Shown: positions 33,398 through 42,999 of the stretch, in pieces
Layout: every line of letters starts with the position of its first letter
How positions within the stretch are numbered: the stretch's first letter is position 1
Origin: Firmicutes bacterium CAG:95
GTDB taxonomy: Bacteria > Bacillota > Clostridia > Lachnospirales > Lachnospiraceae
Reading direction: 5' to 3'
NCBI GenBank assembly: GCA_000438155.1
Contig: FR902981.1
Location: forward strand, 1-64,000
Length of the DNA: 64,000 bases
Program-made: the position numbers and the translations under genes
Notes under the pieces: generated by a model
What the model was told of the DNA's origin: nothing
Database searches by the model: none
What the model saw: only the letters and a program-made list of their open reading frames with translations

Positions 33398-36300
33398 ATG
33401 GGAAATGTTATAGTATTGGCAAATTGCACAGATGATAGTGCTGCGCATATTTTTGAAAAACTGAAAGCAAACCTTGTAAATCATGCTTTTGAGAACTGCG
33501 ATAGTATTCAGACACTGATTCTTGATGAAAATGTTACAAACGTAGCATTTGATTGGGAAGGACATACTGGAAGTTACAATAATCGTAAAGTTTATGTTAA
33601 AAACAAAAATACTCTGTTTGAAATGTATGGCAAGGATAGTAATTATGTAAGTGCATTTGGTTCATCTGGAGATGTTGTTGTTTATATTCTAAATGACCAA
33701 ACTGTAGATCAGGGAAGAAATGTTGAGCCAAACGGAAATGTATTATCCTTATTGGGATATACCTGTTACGCACATTCCCTGGATTATAGTAGTTATATTA
33801 CAGGTCTTGCAAATTCAGTTACGTTCTATAGTGTAAACAGTATAGATGCACAGCTTATGTCTGACCATGTGGTATCTGATAAGCCGGAAAATGTACCACA
33901 GACAGGAATTGATGCTTATTATAATGGCGTGATTCTTACCACAAGAGACATTGTAAAGGATAATATGACAGTTATCCCGATTTATGGCAGTAACGAAGGG
34001 ACAACAACATATAGTTCTGATGAGTTTTATATTATTAGAACAACAGAATTTAATGAATTGGAAAATGCACAGACAGTTACAGAAGAAGGTGTTTCAGCGT
34101 TTGAACCTGTACATGCTATGGATACAGATTTGGATGCTGGACAGGAAACTGGAACCATTTCGGTAACGGTTGTAGTATTCTATGAAAAAGATGGAGCTGA
34201 GGCATACTTTTCCGTTCCGGTATCAGTTCGTGTAGAGGAATACACAGACAAGTCATTTGTAGAACAGGAGTATGGTTCTTATGAGAATATTGTAAAAGAA
34301 CTTGCTTCCTTATCGCAGAAAGTAGAGCAGCTGCAGCAGGAAATCGAAGCGCTACGTTCTGATAAAAATGCAGATACAGAAAAAATCAATCAATTATCTG
34401 TAGAATTGACAGCGTATAAGAGAGCATATGAAGCACTTTTAGAAAAATTCTCTGAATTTGTATCGAGTAGCACTACTGATGATTCCGGATATTTTGGAAA
34501 GTATGAGGACCCGGACACGGGAGAAGTAAAAGATGTAGTATACATTGAAGGTAATCCGATAGAATATGAGGATACTGGAGAAACAACCCAAGACGGAAAG
34601 AAAATTTATATTTGCAGGTATGATGTAGACGGAGATGGTGAAGCAGAAACAATCAAATTTTATGTGGACGAGCGAGGAGTTCACATTGTTGATGATACGG
34701 GAACTGACACTGGAAAAGTCTTTGAAGATACTTTAGGAGCAATTCAAAGACAGACGGCTGCTAAGCTGAAAGAAATTGAAAAAGCACTGAATGCATCGCA
34801 GACTGGTCTTAATAGTATTATTGAGGCATTAAAGGAAGCTGGTTATGATTTTGACCTGGATGTGACTGTAGATGAACAGTATAAGGAAGTCGTAAAAGAT
34901 ATTAAGGATATGGCTGAGAGAATTAAGAATCTGGAAGCACAATTATCCGGAGCAAACCAAATGACATCCCAATATGAAAGTGCATTGGCCAGCATCTACG
35001 CTTTGCTAACCAATTCTACCCTGGATCAGGATAATGTAAGTGGTATTAATAATACTTTGCTTGCAATTACAAGTAAAATCTCCACGCTGCAAAATAATCT
35101 TGATGTAGCCAAAGCGACTGTGAAAGATTTGCAGGATAAGCTGACAACAGCAGAACAGGAATACAGTGCTTTAGAGGAAGAACTTGCAACAACAAAAAGT
35201 CAGCTGCAGAAGGCAAATGAAGATTTGGCAAATGCACAGCAGCAGAAGGAAGATTTAATAGCTCAGTATGAAAAAGCATTAGCAGATGGAGATACTGCAG
35301 CTGCGGAACGTTTGCAGGCCCAGATTGCAGAAACAGAAAATGCAATCCAGAAACTCACAGCTCTGCAGAGTACTCTTGTTCAAAAAGAACAGGATATTAA
35401 GGAGGCTCAGGATACAATCAGTCAGTTACGTGAGCAGCTTGATAAAAAGAATCAGGAAATTGCTGATTTGCGGGCACAGCTTGATGCACTGACTGATACA
35501 GCTGATGGATTTAAAATTACTGTCGATACAGCTAATAAAATGTTCGGGCTGACATTGCCGGATGGCTCCACAGATAAAGAAATTGCTGATGCAATTCAGA
35601 ATTATGTACGTGATAAGATTACGTCAGATGAAACAATAGAGGCAATTCAAAAATTGCTTAATACGGATAAGACAGGAAAGGAACTTGTAGCAGCGGTAAA
35701 GACGGCTATTGAAAATGCCGGAGATGAAAATCCTTCTGATGATGTTGCGGATCCGGACAGTAATAATTATAAAACTGGTTATCAACGAGGTTATGAAGAA
35801 GGTGTTACAGCAGGTGCCGCAGGAAAAACGGATGATAAAGTAGTCAATATGCAGTCTGAAAGCTATAAACAGGGATATTCTACTGGTTATAATCAGGGAT
35901 ATGCAAAAGCCCTGACAGATAATCCTAATTCTGACGGAAATGGAAGTTCTTCTTCGGATTATTCTGCATTAAAGGATCAGATTAACGGTCTGACATCCCA
36001 GGTTACAAATCTTACAACAAAGAATAGCCAACTCCAGAGTAAAGTAGACAAACTGGAGGATGATGTTGATGATCTTGAAAAGGATAATAAAAAGTTGAGC
36101 AGCGCAAATAGTAGCCTGGAAGAGAAAAATAGTTCACTTTCTTCTCAGGTAAATTCGTTAAACAGTGAGTTATCCGGATTAAAGACAACCAATACCAATC
36201 TGACATCCCAGGTTACGGAACTGAATAGTAAGAATGGAAGCCTATCAAATCAGGTAACTGACCTTACAACAAAGAACAACTCCTTAACCTCAGAAATGTC

Positions 36301-37300
36301 AACTTTGAGGACACAGGTAAATAATGCAAATAGAAATACTACTACACCGGCAGCTTCCTCGACTTCAAAGCAGGAAAATAAAACGACGGCTTCCGATACT
36401 AAAGATGCAGCCTCTAAAGAGCAGAGAAAAGGGGAAGCTGATGATGGGGATGTAATTGAAGGTTCCACGAATAATTTGGATACCAAAACGGAAACGAAGA
36501 GCACAGCTGTACCGGATGCTTTAGTGGGGAGTACGGTTGCGGCTGAAAACAGTCAAAAGAGACTAGGAACCACAAGTGAAGTTTCCATGTTTTCCGATAC
36601 TGAGATTAACACCATTCCGGGAACCCAGTATGCAACAGGAAAAGTCATTCGTTTTGCAGAATCGAACCCGATTGTGAAGTTTTCAGATACAAACGGAAAG
36701 GAAATTAATGACATAACGGATGATTCTTTGGAAAATATTTATAAAATATTTAATTACTATGCAAACCACTTGGAGGAGCTTGGAAATCTGGGATCTGATG
36801 AAGTGATAAATGCAGCGAATGATGAATCCAAAGCGGTTATCTTGAGTTTGGTAGGCGCCGGTGATATTAAACCGAATGTCACTCAGGAAACAGCATTCCG
36901 CAATAACAGAAGTGCTATACTGAATCTCAAGTTTCCGAATATTACCACAGGTGCATTGTATCTTGTAGTGCATGAAAGAGCAGATCAGGCGGGACAGTAT
37001 GAAGTGTGTCTGACAACAGCAACCGATAATTCTCTTTCTTTAAATGTAAGTAGTTTATCTCCAGTTGCTGTCGCAAAAGTTGAAATTAAGGATGCGACGG
37101 CAGTTGTAAATTCTACATTTACGGAAGATGTAGAAGCAATGAATACAGAGAAACCTGCAGAAACAAATACAGGAGCATTCAGAGTAGTTATGACGGTTCT
37201 GATTATTCTGATGCTGTTAGTATCTGTGGGAATTGTAGTAATTCTTAAATTGAAACGTGAAGGAAAATTACCTCAATTCCTGTCGTTTTTATACAACTAA
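33398..37300 (+). CDS. Giant coiled-coil surface protein with C-terminal anchor
   Basis: 1300 residues. The N-terminus has a BspA/leucine-rich-like block (HAFENCDSIQTLILDENVTN, about 28-75). Beta-rich segments follow to about 290, then coiled coils (about 290-350), a DVDGDGEAE Ca-binding-like loop (about 408), long coiled coils (about 450-700), GY repeats (YQRGYEEG, YSTGYNQGY, about 795-840), and a Ser/Thr-rich heptad stretch (LTSQVTNLTTKNS, LTSQVTELNSKNG). It ends in a membrane segment and basic tail (LKLKREGK). No signal peptide is visible at the start, odd for an anchored exoprotein. The role is probably donor-recipient contact. Confidence 0.7.
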   Translation: MGNVIVLANCTDDSAAHIFEKLKANLVNHAFENCDSIQTLILDENVTNVAFDWEGHTGSYNNRKVYVKNKNTLFEMYGKDSNYVSAFGSSGDVVVYILNDQTVDQGRNVEPNGNVLSLLGYTCYAHSLDYSSYITGLANSVTFYSVNSIDAQLMSDHVVSDKPENVPQTGIDAYYNGVILTTRDIVKDNMTVIPIYGSNEGTTTYSSDEFYIIRTTEFNELENAQTVTEEGVSAFEPVHAMDTDLDAGQETGTISVTVVVFYEKDGAEAYFSVPVSVRVEEYTDKSFVEQEYGSYENIVKELASLSQKVEQLQQEIEALRSDKNADTEKINQLSVELTAYKRAYEALLEKFSEFVSSSTTDDSGYFGKYEDPDTGEVKDVVYIEGNPIEYEDTGETTQDGKKIYICRYDVDGDGEAETIKFYVDERGVHIVDDTGTDTGKVFEDTLGAIQRQTAAKLKEIEKALNASQTGLNSIIEALKEAGYDFDLDVTVDEQYKEVVKDIKDMAERIKNLEAQLSGANQMTSQYESALASIYALLTNSTLDQDNVSGINNTLLAITSKISTLQNNLDVAKATVKDLQDKLTTAEQEYSALEEELATTKSQLQKANEDLANAQQQKEDLIAQYEKALADGDTAAAERLQAQIAETENAIQKLTALQSTLVQKEQDIKEAQDTISQLREQLDKKNQEIADLRAQLDALTDTADGFKITVDTANKMFGLTLPDGSTDKEIADAIQNYVRDKITSDETIEAIQKLLNTDKTGKELVAAVKTAIENAGDENPSDDVADPDSNNYKTGYQRGYEEGVTAGAAGKTDDKVVNMQSESYKQGYSTGYNQGYAKALTDNPNSDGNGSSSSDYSALKDQINGLTSQVTNLTTKNSQLQSKVDKLEDDVDDLEKDNKKLSSANSSLEEKNSSLSSQVNSLNSELSGLKTTNTNLTSQVTELNSKNGSLSNQVTDLTTKNNSLTSEMSTLRTQVNNANRNTTTPAASSTSKQENKTTASDTKDAASKEQRKGEADDGDVIEGSTNNLDTKTETKSTAVPDALVGSTVAAENSQKRLGTTSEVSMFSDTEINTIPGTQYATGKVIRFAESNPIVKFSDTNGKEINDITDDSLENIYKIFNYYANHLEELGNLGSDEVINAANDESKAVILSLVGAGDIKPNVTQETAFRNNRSAILNLKFPNITTGALYLVVHERADQAGQYEVCLTTATDNSLSLNVSSLSPVAVAKVEIKDATAVVNSTFTEDVEAMNTEKPAETNTGAFRVVMTVLIILMLLVSVGIVVILKLKREGKLPQFLSFLYN

Positions 37301-37313
37301 TTATGTGTTACGA

Positions 37314-37344
37314 GGGAGTGGTTGATAAAACCGCTCCCTTTTTT
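37314..37344 (+). terminator. Strong terminator ending the transfer operon
   Basis: GGGAGTGGTT pairs with AACCGCTCCC (one G-U pair; loop GATAA) followed by TTTTTT. Confidence 0.85.
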
Positions 37345-37468
37345 AGACAATACAGCATAATTTTTTTTCTTTATAGCCTGAAGTATAACAAGGCAGGATG
37401 TTTAAGAAAGTATAATTAATACATGTATGTAACTTGTAAAAATAAGAAGAAATGAAGGAGAAAGATTT

Positions 37469-38113
37469 ATGATTACAAAAAAGAAAATGTGCTTGGCGAT
37501 AGTGGTAATTTTAGTTGTAAATATTCTGGTTATTGCTGGTATTTTATACTATAGCAATATGAGGATGAAACAAGCATATGCCGTCGCACAAACGGAAAAA
37601 GAAGAGATGAATATGGATAATCTTACGACTGATCTGGAAGAGGTAGCAAACGAGTACGGTGATGGAATGATTGATGCGGAAGATGATGGATTAGATAATT
37701 TGGATGTGCTGCGTAATGCACCATCAGCTGAATCTTACAATAATGTTTATAATTCCTTGTTAATAGGAGATTATGTAACAGAGGATGGAACAGCTTTTCG
37801 TTTTTCCCCTGGCAATTCTTATTCGGGATATTTTAACGAAGATGCACCTGATGTAGTGAACTACTCCTATGAAATTGTAAATATAAGTGATACAGAAAAT
37901 GAGATAGTCATTTATAGTGCGGATAAAAGGTCAGAGGTAAAGTATTCTCTGGATTTGGATATGGAAGGCAATGTAATACTTACCATTCCTGATACAGAAA
38001 CGAAATATACCTTATGCTATGATGGAATGGCTTATAAGGGAGATAAGCCTGCAAAGGTAGATGAGGAAAAGAAATCTGATGAATCGGATACAGAAAGCAC
38101 TGATAATGAATAA
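37469..38113 (+). CDS. Signal-anchored exoprotein, unknown
   Basis: 214 residues after AAGGAG. Signal anchor at about 8-28, then an acidic linker (about 45-95), a small beta-rich domain (about 96-190; GDYVTEDGTAFRFSPGNSYS) and a Lys/Glu/Asp tail. The domain resembles small lipocalin-like or DUF-type exported domains, but no family name can be given. It follows a terminator and so has its own transcription start. Confidence 0.55.
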   Translation: MITKKKMCLAIVVILVVNILVIAGILYYSNMRMKQAYAVAQTEKEEMNMDNLTTDLEEVANEYGDGMIDAEDDGLDNLDVLRNAPSAESYNNVYNSLLIGDYVTEDGTAFRFSPGNSYSGYFNEDAPDVVNYSYEIVNISDTENEIVIYSADKRSEVKYSLDLDMEGNVILTIPDTETKYTLCYDGMAYKGDKPAKVDEEKKSDESDTESTDNE

Positions 38114-38121
38114 TAGGAAAA

Positions 38122-38150
38122 TTGACAAAGTAAAAGTAAAATGATACAAT
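38122..38150 (+). promoter_or_regulatory. Element-type promoter copy 2
   Basis: TTGACA, 17 bases, TACAAT; the spacer differs from copy 1 at only two positions. It starts 20 bases before the coding start of the double-HTH gene. Confidence 0.8.
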
Positions 38151-38169
38151 CTCCATGGAGGTAGTTGTC

Positions 38170-38892
38170 ATGGAAGCATGTGAATATTTTAAACAAAAAA
38201 GAGAGCAAACTGGAATGACTATTAGAGAATTTTGCAAAAAGGTCAATATTTCTGTAGGTTCCTGTGTTGAATATCAGAACGGAACCAAGTCTTTATTATC
38301 ACTACCTTTGGATAAAACTATTCGTATTTTCTCTGTTATAAATATTCATATTGAAAGGTTTTATGATGATTACTTTCCTGAATTAAAAGAAGAAATTACA
38401 AAAAGAATGATTGTATGGGAAGAAAAGAGAGCACCGGAACTTGATCTGGTGAAGCTTCAACACCGCTATCGTGCCCGGATTGCAAAGATGAAAGAGCGTA
38501 AGGTATTGCCTGATGTGGAAATAGAACAATTCCTGCAGGAATATAAGACTCTTTTTAAAGGGTTGAAGGCGGAGATGGATAGCTGTGGAAATATTTCTGA
38601 AATCTTATATAAGGAGAGAATATTACCATTTTCCTGTAGATTGAAAAAACAGATAGAAAATGGAGAAATCAAGAATCCTGTATCAAGACGGATTAATGAT
38701 GCTATGTTAGCAAAAGAAATAACATATGTGGAACTGGCACATATTGTAGATATTACTCCGGTTAGCTTGACCTATGCAAAGACATCCCAAACAGGATATT
38801 CAAGTATGAAGATAGGCACGGTACTTAAAATATGCTATGCTTTGGATATATCATTTGACGAAATTTGTGAGTTGTTGCTTAAAAACATTTAA
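38170..38892 (+). CDS. Protein with two HTH domains, putative element regulator
   Basis: 240 residues from the ATG at 38170, after GGAGG; the ATG at 38155 lies upstream of that site and next to the promoter. An XRE-like helix-turn-helix is visible at the N-terminus (MTIREFCKKVNISVGSCVEY) and a second at the C-terminus (ITYVELAHIVDITPVSLTYA), joined by a helical linker (about 75-165). Driven by one of the three shared promoters, it is a fair candidate for the regulator of that set, or for the protein that reads the dispersed palindromes. Confidence 0.75.
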   Translation: MEACEYFKQKREQTGMTIREFCKKVNISVGSCVEYQNGTKSLLSLPLDKTIRIFSVINIHIERFYDDYFPELKEEITKRMIVWEEKRAPELDLVKLQHRYRARIAKMKERKVLPDVEIEQFLQEYKTLFKGLKAEMDSCGNISEILYKERILPFSCRLKKQIENGEIKNPVSRRINDAMLAKEITYVELAHIVDITPVSLTYAKTSQTGYSSMKIGTVLKICYALDISFDEICELLLKNI

Positions 38893-38926
38893 AAGGCTAT
38901 TTTGATTTAGTAAAGGCAACGGTTAG

Positions 38927-38974
38927 AAACCTCTTTTTTGTTATGCTATTAGTAGAATGACAGAAAAGAGGTTT
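38927..38974 (+). promoter_or_regulatory. Attenuator-like hairpin covering a ribosome site
   Basis: AAACCTCTTTT (38927-38937) pairs with AAAAGAGGTTT (38964-38974), followed by TTTT. It has the form of an intrinsic terminator, yet the AGAGG in its 3' arm is the ribosome site of the gene at 38979. A read-through RNA would be terminated or hidden; an RNA starting in the loop would be free. Confidence 0.6.
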
Positions 38975-38978
38975 TTTT

Positions 38979-39707
38979 ATGAACTATACGACAGTAAACA
39001 TACAAGATGAGCAGCAAACCCGGCATGAATTTTTATATGGATTGCAAACAATGGCCGTACTATTCAGAAACATAAGACATAAGGGATTTATGTCTGATAG
39101 CAGAGAAGGCAAGGTGGTTCTTAGATTTAGTCATGAATGCAGTTCAGCCAAAGATTTTCTTTCTTATCTGTTAGCGGTTCATGAAACCGGGCAGGTTATG
39201 CTACAGCATGGCGATGTAATTGGCATTAAGATTAATGGTTCTATTATCTGCTACAGGTATACTGAGCAAGGACACACAAATAAAGATTTGCTGATTTGGA
39301 ATTATTTTACGGAGCATAAAGAGTTTGAAAAGCGAGAAAAAGAGAGATATGTTACTAATCTCCATAAGAATAATCAGGTGCTTGATGTGTTGTCTGGTAA
39401 GGTCGTGAACATTGATAGTATTCAGTTTGCAGATACACGCATCTGTGCCATTGATCAGGAATGTTATTATCCACATGGAGATAGGAGCAGCTTAATTATC
39501 ACTGATTATTTTGTATATGAATTGAAAGATATGGGTATAGAAAACATAAATCCTTACCAAAGACCGTTTTGCGATATTAAGTCTGCTTTTATGTTTTTCC
39601 AGCATAATAAAAAGAAAGATAGGTATAGTCAGCGGCTTTTATTATTGAATAGAAAAGAATTGTATTTAGTACGGGACTACAGGCACTTGTTGACAATAGC
39701 ATTATAG
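38979..39707 (+). CDS. Hypothetical element protein
   Basis: 242 residues, soluble, no motif recognised. It starts eight bases after AGAGG inside the hairpin described above. The sequence has an alpha/beta feel (GDVIGIKINGSIICYRYTEQ; CYYPHGDRSSLIITDYFVYE). It is 12 bases ahead of the LPD11-type gene and presumably cotranscribed. Function unknown. Confidence 0.6.
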   Translation: MNYTTVNIQDEQQTRHEFLYGLQTMAVLFRNIRHKGFMSDSREGKVVLRFSHECSSAKDFLSYLLAVHETGQVMLQHGDVIGIKINGSIICYRYTEQGHTNKDLLIWNYFTEHKEFEKREKERYVTNLHKNNQVLDVLSGKVVNIDSIQFADTRICAIDQECYYPHGDRSSLIITDYFVYELKDMGIENINPYQRPFCDIKSAFMFFQHNKKKDRYSQRLLLLNRKELYLVRDYRHLLTIAL

Positions 39708-39719
39708 GGAGGTTAAGAT

Positions 39720-41588
39720 ATGGAACAGAAAAGAAAAGAAGACCTAGTAAATAGTGATGATATTTTTAAATATCAGTTATTGAGCAGACTGCAGGGTGAC
39801 TGCGAATATTATTTAGGAAATGGTAATCGAAATAAAAAGCAGTTATGGGCAGAGGATGAGCGTGAGCAGATAGAAGTGATGAAATTACTGTATAATAGCT
39901 TTGGGGATGAAAATAAGCCAGAATGGCTCTCAATGACAGATATTGAAAACTATGAAAAGCAGATGGTAGTAGATATAACACTTGAAGAGCGTTATACAGA
40001 AGCTATGAGAATGACAGGATATGATCGTATTGAAACACCAACAGACAGTATGGCAACAGTATCCTTTGTTTTTCGTACAGCACCGGAGAGAAGGATAGAT
40101 GCTGACGGATGGGAGGCATTAGGGGAAGAGCTTGAAGGTATGAGTCCAATCCTTGAAAGTGATAGAGCAAAATATGAAGATTTAATACATCCGAGTGGTA
40201 GAATTGCTTATTATACTCTTAACTTGGAAGGGAGTGGTATGGACTCTGACCTTAAACCTGTTACTTATTCAAATATAAAGGATGCATTGAGTGCCTACTT
40301 AATGTCAGATGCAGATGGTAAACAGTTAGGGTACATAATCCATGGTGAACTGCAGTGCATGAGTCATTTTGATTATGTAGATATGAAGAATCATATTACA
40401 TCCTTATCCGATCCGGCATTATATAATGAAGAACTGGCAGGGAATGAAAAGCAAATTATTAGAAAATCATATTCTTCTATGAAAACTATTTTGGATAAGG
40501 ATAATGTTTATTGTGCATTAAAAGCAGGCGTTGATTACATAGAAAACGTATGTATAGGAGAGGTTGGACGAGAAAATACAGAATGGGGAGCATGGAGTGG
40601 AAGAGTGGCGAATACTCATCGTCCACAGGATTATCTCGATATTAATATTATGGGATATGAGAGACCGCATCTGGTTATATATACTTTATCAGCAGTTCAT
40701 GCCAATGAAATTGTTCAGGAAATGCAGTATACGGTTCACACCAATCCCGAAAGACTTGTGGAAAGTATAAGGCAAGGAACAAAAAATATTTCAGAAGAGA
40801 TTGATGAATTTCTGCATATGGCAGTAGAAAAGTTAGATACGGATATTATATATCCTATGCAGTTTTATTCGCCATATACGAACAGAGAACTCACAGAGCA
40901 TTATAGAAAATTGGAAAATGCAGGATATGATCCTTTACCGTTGAACCAGGAACAGGAAGTACAGGTGGTCACCCCGGACAAAATAAAGGATTTTGTGAAA
41001 AAGTATTATGATCATTATGATGGATTGGTTTGCACAGAAAAGATATCTGAGGTTCTGGCAGTTTCCATTCAAAAGATGATTGATGCAAAACAAATGGATA
41101 ACACAAAAGAATCAATAGAGAATGTATTATGTAAAGAAAGCACACTACATTTTATTGTTTCCAGAATGCCTAATGTGTCTCCGGTGCCGGAAGAAGTAAA
41201 GAATGATGTTGTATCATATTTTGAACAATCGTCAGGTCTTGCAAATTATAAGCCGGTTGAGATATGCAGAGTGTCAAATGATCCGGAAGATTCTCATTTA
41301 TATGCGGTAATTGGGTATAACTCACAAATGAATCAGTATGCATGTTGGACTTCATGGAACCAGGACCGGCATAGTTTAAATTATGGTCATCATAATCTTA
41401 TGGATGAACAGACAGCAGTTGATACTATTAAGGAAAGGTTTAATGATATAACAGATGAAGTTCAGAAATATGGTATTGATAATACTTTGTTTAAACTTGT
41501 GTCAAGTGAATCTGAAAGAAGTAAGCCGGATGTAGAAAAGATAGAAGCAGATATTCCGGTAAAATTAAATGGAAGAAGAGGAAGATAA
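39720..41588 (+). CDS. Polyvalent-protein-like with LPD11 and other element domains
   Basis: 622 residues. The N-terminal 70 residues (LLSRLQGDCEYYLGNGNRNK ... WLSMTDIENYE) fit the LPD11 domain found in polyvalent proteins of conjugative elements and phages. The next block (about 70-330) resembles the DUF4316/YodL-like modules of the same proteins; the remainder is unassigned. Polyvalent proteins are thought to enter the recipient with the DNA and protect or establish it. No catalytic domain is visible here. Start after GGGAGG. Confidence 0.65.
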   Translation: MEQKRKEDLVNSDDIFKYQLLSRLQGDCEYYLGNGNRNKKQLWAEDEREQIEVMKLLYNSFGDENKPEWLSMTDIENYEKQMVVDITLEERYTEAMRMTGYDRIETPTDSMATVSFVFRTAPERRIDADGWEALGEELEGMSPILESDRAKYEDLIHPSGRIAYYTLNLEGSGMDSDLKPVTYSNIKDALSAYLMSDADGKQLGYIIHGELQCMSHFDYVDMKNHITSLSDPALYNEELAGNEKQIIRKSYSSMKTILDKDNVYCALKAGVDYIENVCIGEVGRENTEWGAWSGRVANTHRPQDYLDINIMGYERPHLVIYTLSAVHANEIVQEMQYTVHTNPERLVESIRQGTKNISEEIDEFLHMAVEKLDTDIIYPMQFYSPYTNRELTEHYRKLENAGYDPLPLNQEQEVQVVTPDKIKDFVKKYYDHYDGLVCTEKISEVLAVSIQKMIDAKQMDNTKESIENVLCKESTLHFIVSRMPNVSPVPEEVKNDVVSYFEQSSGLANYKPVEICRVSNDPEDSHLYAVIGYNSQMNQYACWTSWNQDRHSLNYGHHNLMDEQTAVDTIKERFNDITDEVQKYGIDNTLFKLVSSESERSKPDVEKIEADIPVKLNGRRGR

Positions 41589-41589
41589 G

Positions 41590-41775
41590 ATGGATCAAGA
41601 GAAAGTCAGAATAATAAAGGAGAAAGAAGATGTATTTTACCAGGTAGAAGGAGATATTACCCAATATTATGATTTAACTAATCTCAAAAGGAATCATCCT
41701 GAATTGAAGGTATATATTGAACAACATCAATTTGATTTACAAAGGCAGTTTTTTAGAAAAAAGGAACTGGAATGA
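41590..41775 (+). CDS. Small hypothetical protein
   Basis: 61 residues from the ATG at 41590, after GAGGAAG; one base follows the previous stop. Charged and Tyr/Gln rich (DVFYQVEGDITQYYDLTNLK). It resembles short companions of LPD proteins. No function known. Confidence 0.5.
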   Translation: MDQEKVRIIKEKEDVFYQVEGDITQYYDLTNLKRNHPELKVYIEQHQFDLQRQFFRKKELE

Positions 41776-41836
41776 TATGAGAGGACAGCGCAGTGGCTGT
41801 CTTTTCTCATTGTATGTATAATTATAAAGCAATGCA

Positions 41837-41865
41837 TTGACAAAATAAAAATAAAATGATACACT
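41837..41865 (+). promoter_or_regulatory. Element-type promoter copy 3
   Basis: TTGACA, 17 bases with the same A-rich spacer as copy 1, TACACT. It drives the small membrane protein gene at 41889. Confidence 0.8.
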
Positions 41866-41888
41866 AATTGTAAAGAGGAGGTAATATA

Positions 41889-42122
41889 ATGAAACAGGAT
41901 ATATACGGACCTATTGTTGATCAGATTATGGCAAGCATGACACCGGAAGCCATCCTGGCACATGGCGGCAGAGAAGGCATGATCAGAGAAATGAAGAAGC
42001 ATGATAGAAAGAATCGTATCATTGTTACAATAAAGAATTTTTTTAGAACAGTCTGGAACTTAACAAAGGCTGCTATTCTTGTACTTACAGTATTATATTT
42101 TATTAATGCAATCTTTTTTTGA
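41889..42122 (+). CDS. Small single-pass membrane protein
   Basis: 77 residues after GAGGAGG. The N-terminal half is soluble (IYGPIVDQIMASMTPEAILA), then basic, with one membrane segment at the end (about 56-76). No family recognised. It shares a promoter type with the peptidase-like gene at 9783 and the double-HTH gene at 38170, so it may act in the same response. Confidence 0.6.
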   Translation: MKQDIYGPIVDQIMASMTPEAILAHGGREGMIREMKKHDRKNRIIVTIKNFFRTVWNLTKAAILVLTVLYFINAIFF

Positions 42123-42132
42123 GGTGATGTAT

Positions 42133-42318
42133 ATGCATGTATTTGAGTATGGGAAAAAATCAAATATGAATGAATTATCTCCGGATCAGCAACGATTCAC
42201 TGCTAAGATGATTGTAAAAGAGGTGCAGCGCATTGCAAAGGAACATAATATTAGTGAGGAGACTGCGTATTGGGGATATATGCATGGACTTTATGATGGA
42301 GATCGGGAACTGCAGTAA
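42133..42318 (+). CDS. Small hypothetical protein, last gene of the element
   Basis: 61 residues from the ATG at 42133, seven bases after GAGG. Helical, with a conserved-looking end (ISEETAYWGYMHGLYDGD) seen in small element proteins of unknown role. It is cotranscribed with the membrane protein upstream. Confidence 0.5.
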   Translation: MHVFEYGKKSNMNELSPDQQRFTAKMIVKEVQRIAKEHNISEETAYWGYMHGLYDGDRELQ

Positions 42319-42497
42319 GATATATATAGAATTGTTGACAATTAAGAAAATAGGGGCAGATAGAAGGACATAAACGGAATTATCTGACAATAGAAGATTA
42401 CTTGTGGGTTACAAAAAATCTTCTGTGCGCCTAAAATAGATAAACATTGCGCTTTCGCCATGACAGCACAGGGAATTGTATAAATTTAATAAAGAGT

Positions 42498-42528
42498 GCC
42501 CGGAAACGTTATGTTTCCGGGCTTTTTT
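42498..42528 (+). terminator. Strong terminator at the right end of the element
   Basis: GCCCGGAAAC pairs with GTTTCCGGGC, loop GTTAT, then TTTTTT. It is about 180 bases after the last small gene; the stretch between (42319-42497) contains an AGAAGATT/AATCTTCT hairpin (42392-42424) and no open frame, so a small RNA or long 3' UTR is possible. Confidence 0.85.
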
Positions 42529-42999
42529 GATATTCTTATATAATAAGAACAGGGAATATGGTCGAAGAAGAATATGATTCATACTATGGATTCTGAATAT
42601 CCTCTTTCAATCGGGCCGAAAAGCTCCGAAGACATGAAATAGTCTCATAAACACACAAATGACAACAGAAGGCGTCCGGTATTTAACAGATAGAGATAGA
42701 ATAAAACAGAAGAACTGGAAATCTGATTCAGTTATAATGTGGGAAATTTGATTTGGTTCATAAATAAATATAGAAAGATTGATGTCTGTATATGCACATT
42801 TTGTATTTCTGCAAGGATGCAGAGGGGAATATACATGGAAAATCTGTGCGCAAGACACTATATTTAGTATAGTGCATAGATAAATAAAAAGCAAGATAAA
42901 ATACATATTTATGCAAAAAACGTAAAAATAGAGAAAATAGATTTTTTGTAAAGACTATGATATACTATACTACATTAAAAGATAGATGTGAGGTACATA
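42529..42999. other. Non-coding junction between element and chromosome
   Basis: No gene. The one clear motif is a CACTATA-TTTAG-TATAGTG palindrome (42856-42874), a possible operator upstream of the ECF gene. TATACT near the end of the stretch could be a -10, without a clear -35. No riboswitch fold was recognised and no repeat matching the left end was found. Confidence 0.5.

Noticed and set aside
245..42530. Search for attL/attR direct repeats at the two ends of the ICE
   Set aside because: No convincing shared stretch longer than chance was found between the sequence beside the integrase and the 42.3-43.0 kb region, so the exact boundaries are left open; attL may lie left of the window.
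42320..42530. Possible small RNA (6S-like or riboswitch) before the strong terminator
   Set aside because: A TTGACA near 42334 lacks a good -10, and no known RNA fold could be recognised; left as untranslated region or unknown.
42422..42851. CTGTGCGC occurs twice (42422 and 42844), possible attachment or duplication
   Set aside because: Only eight bases match and the surroundings differ; likely chance.
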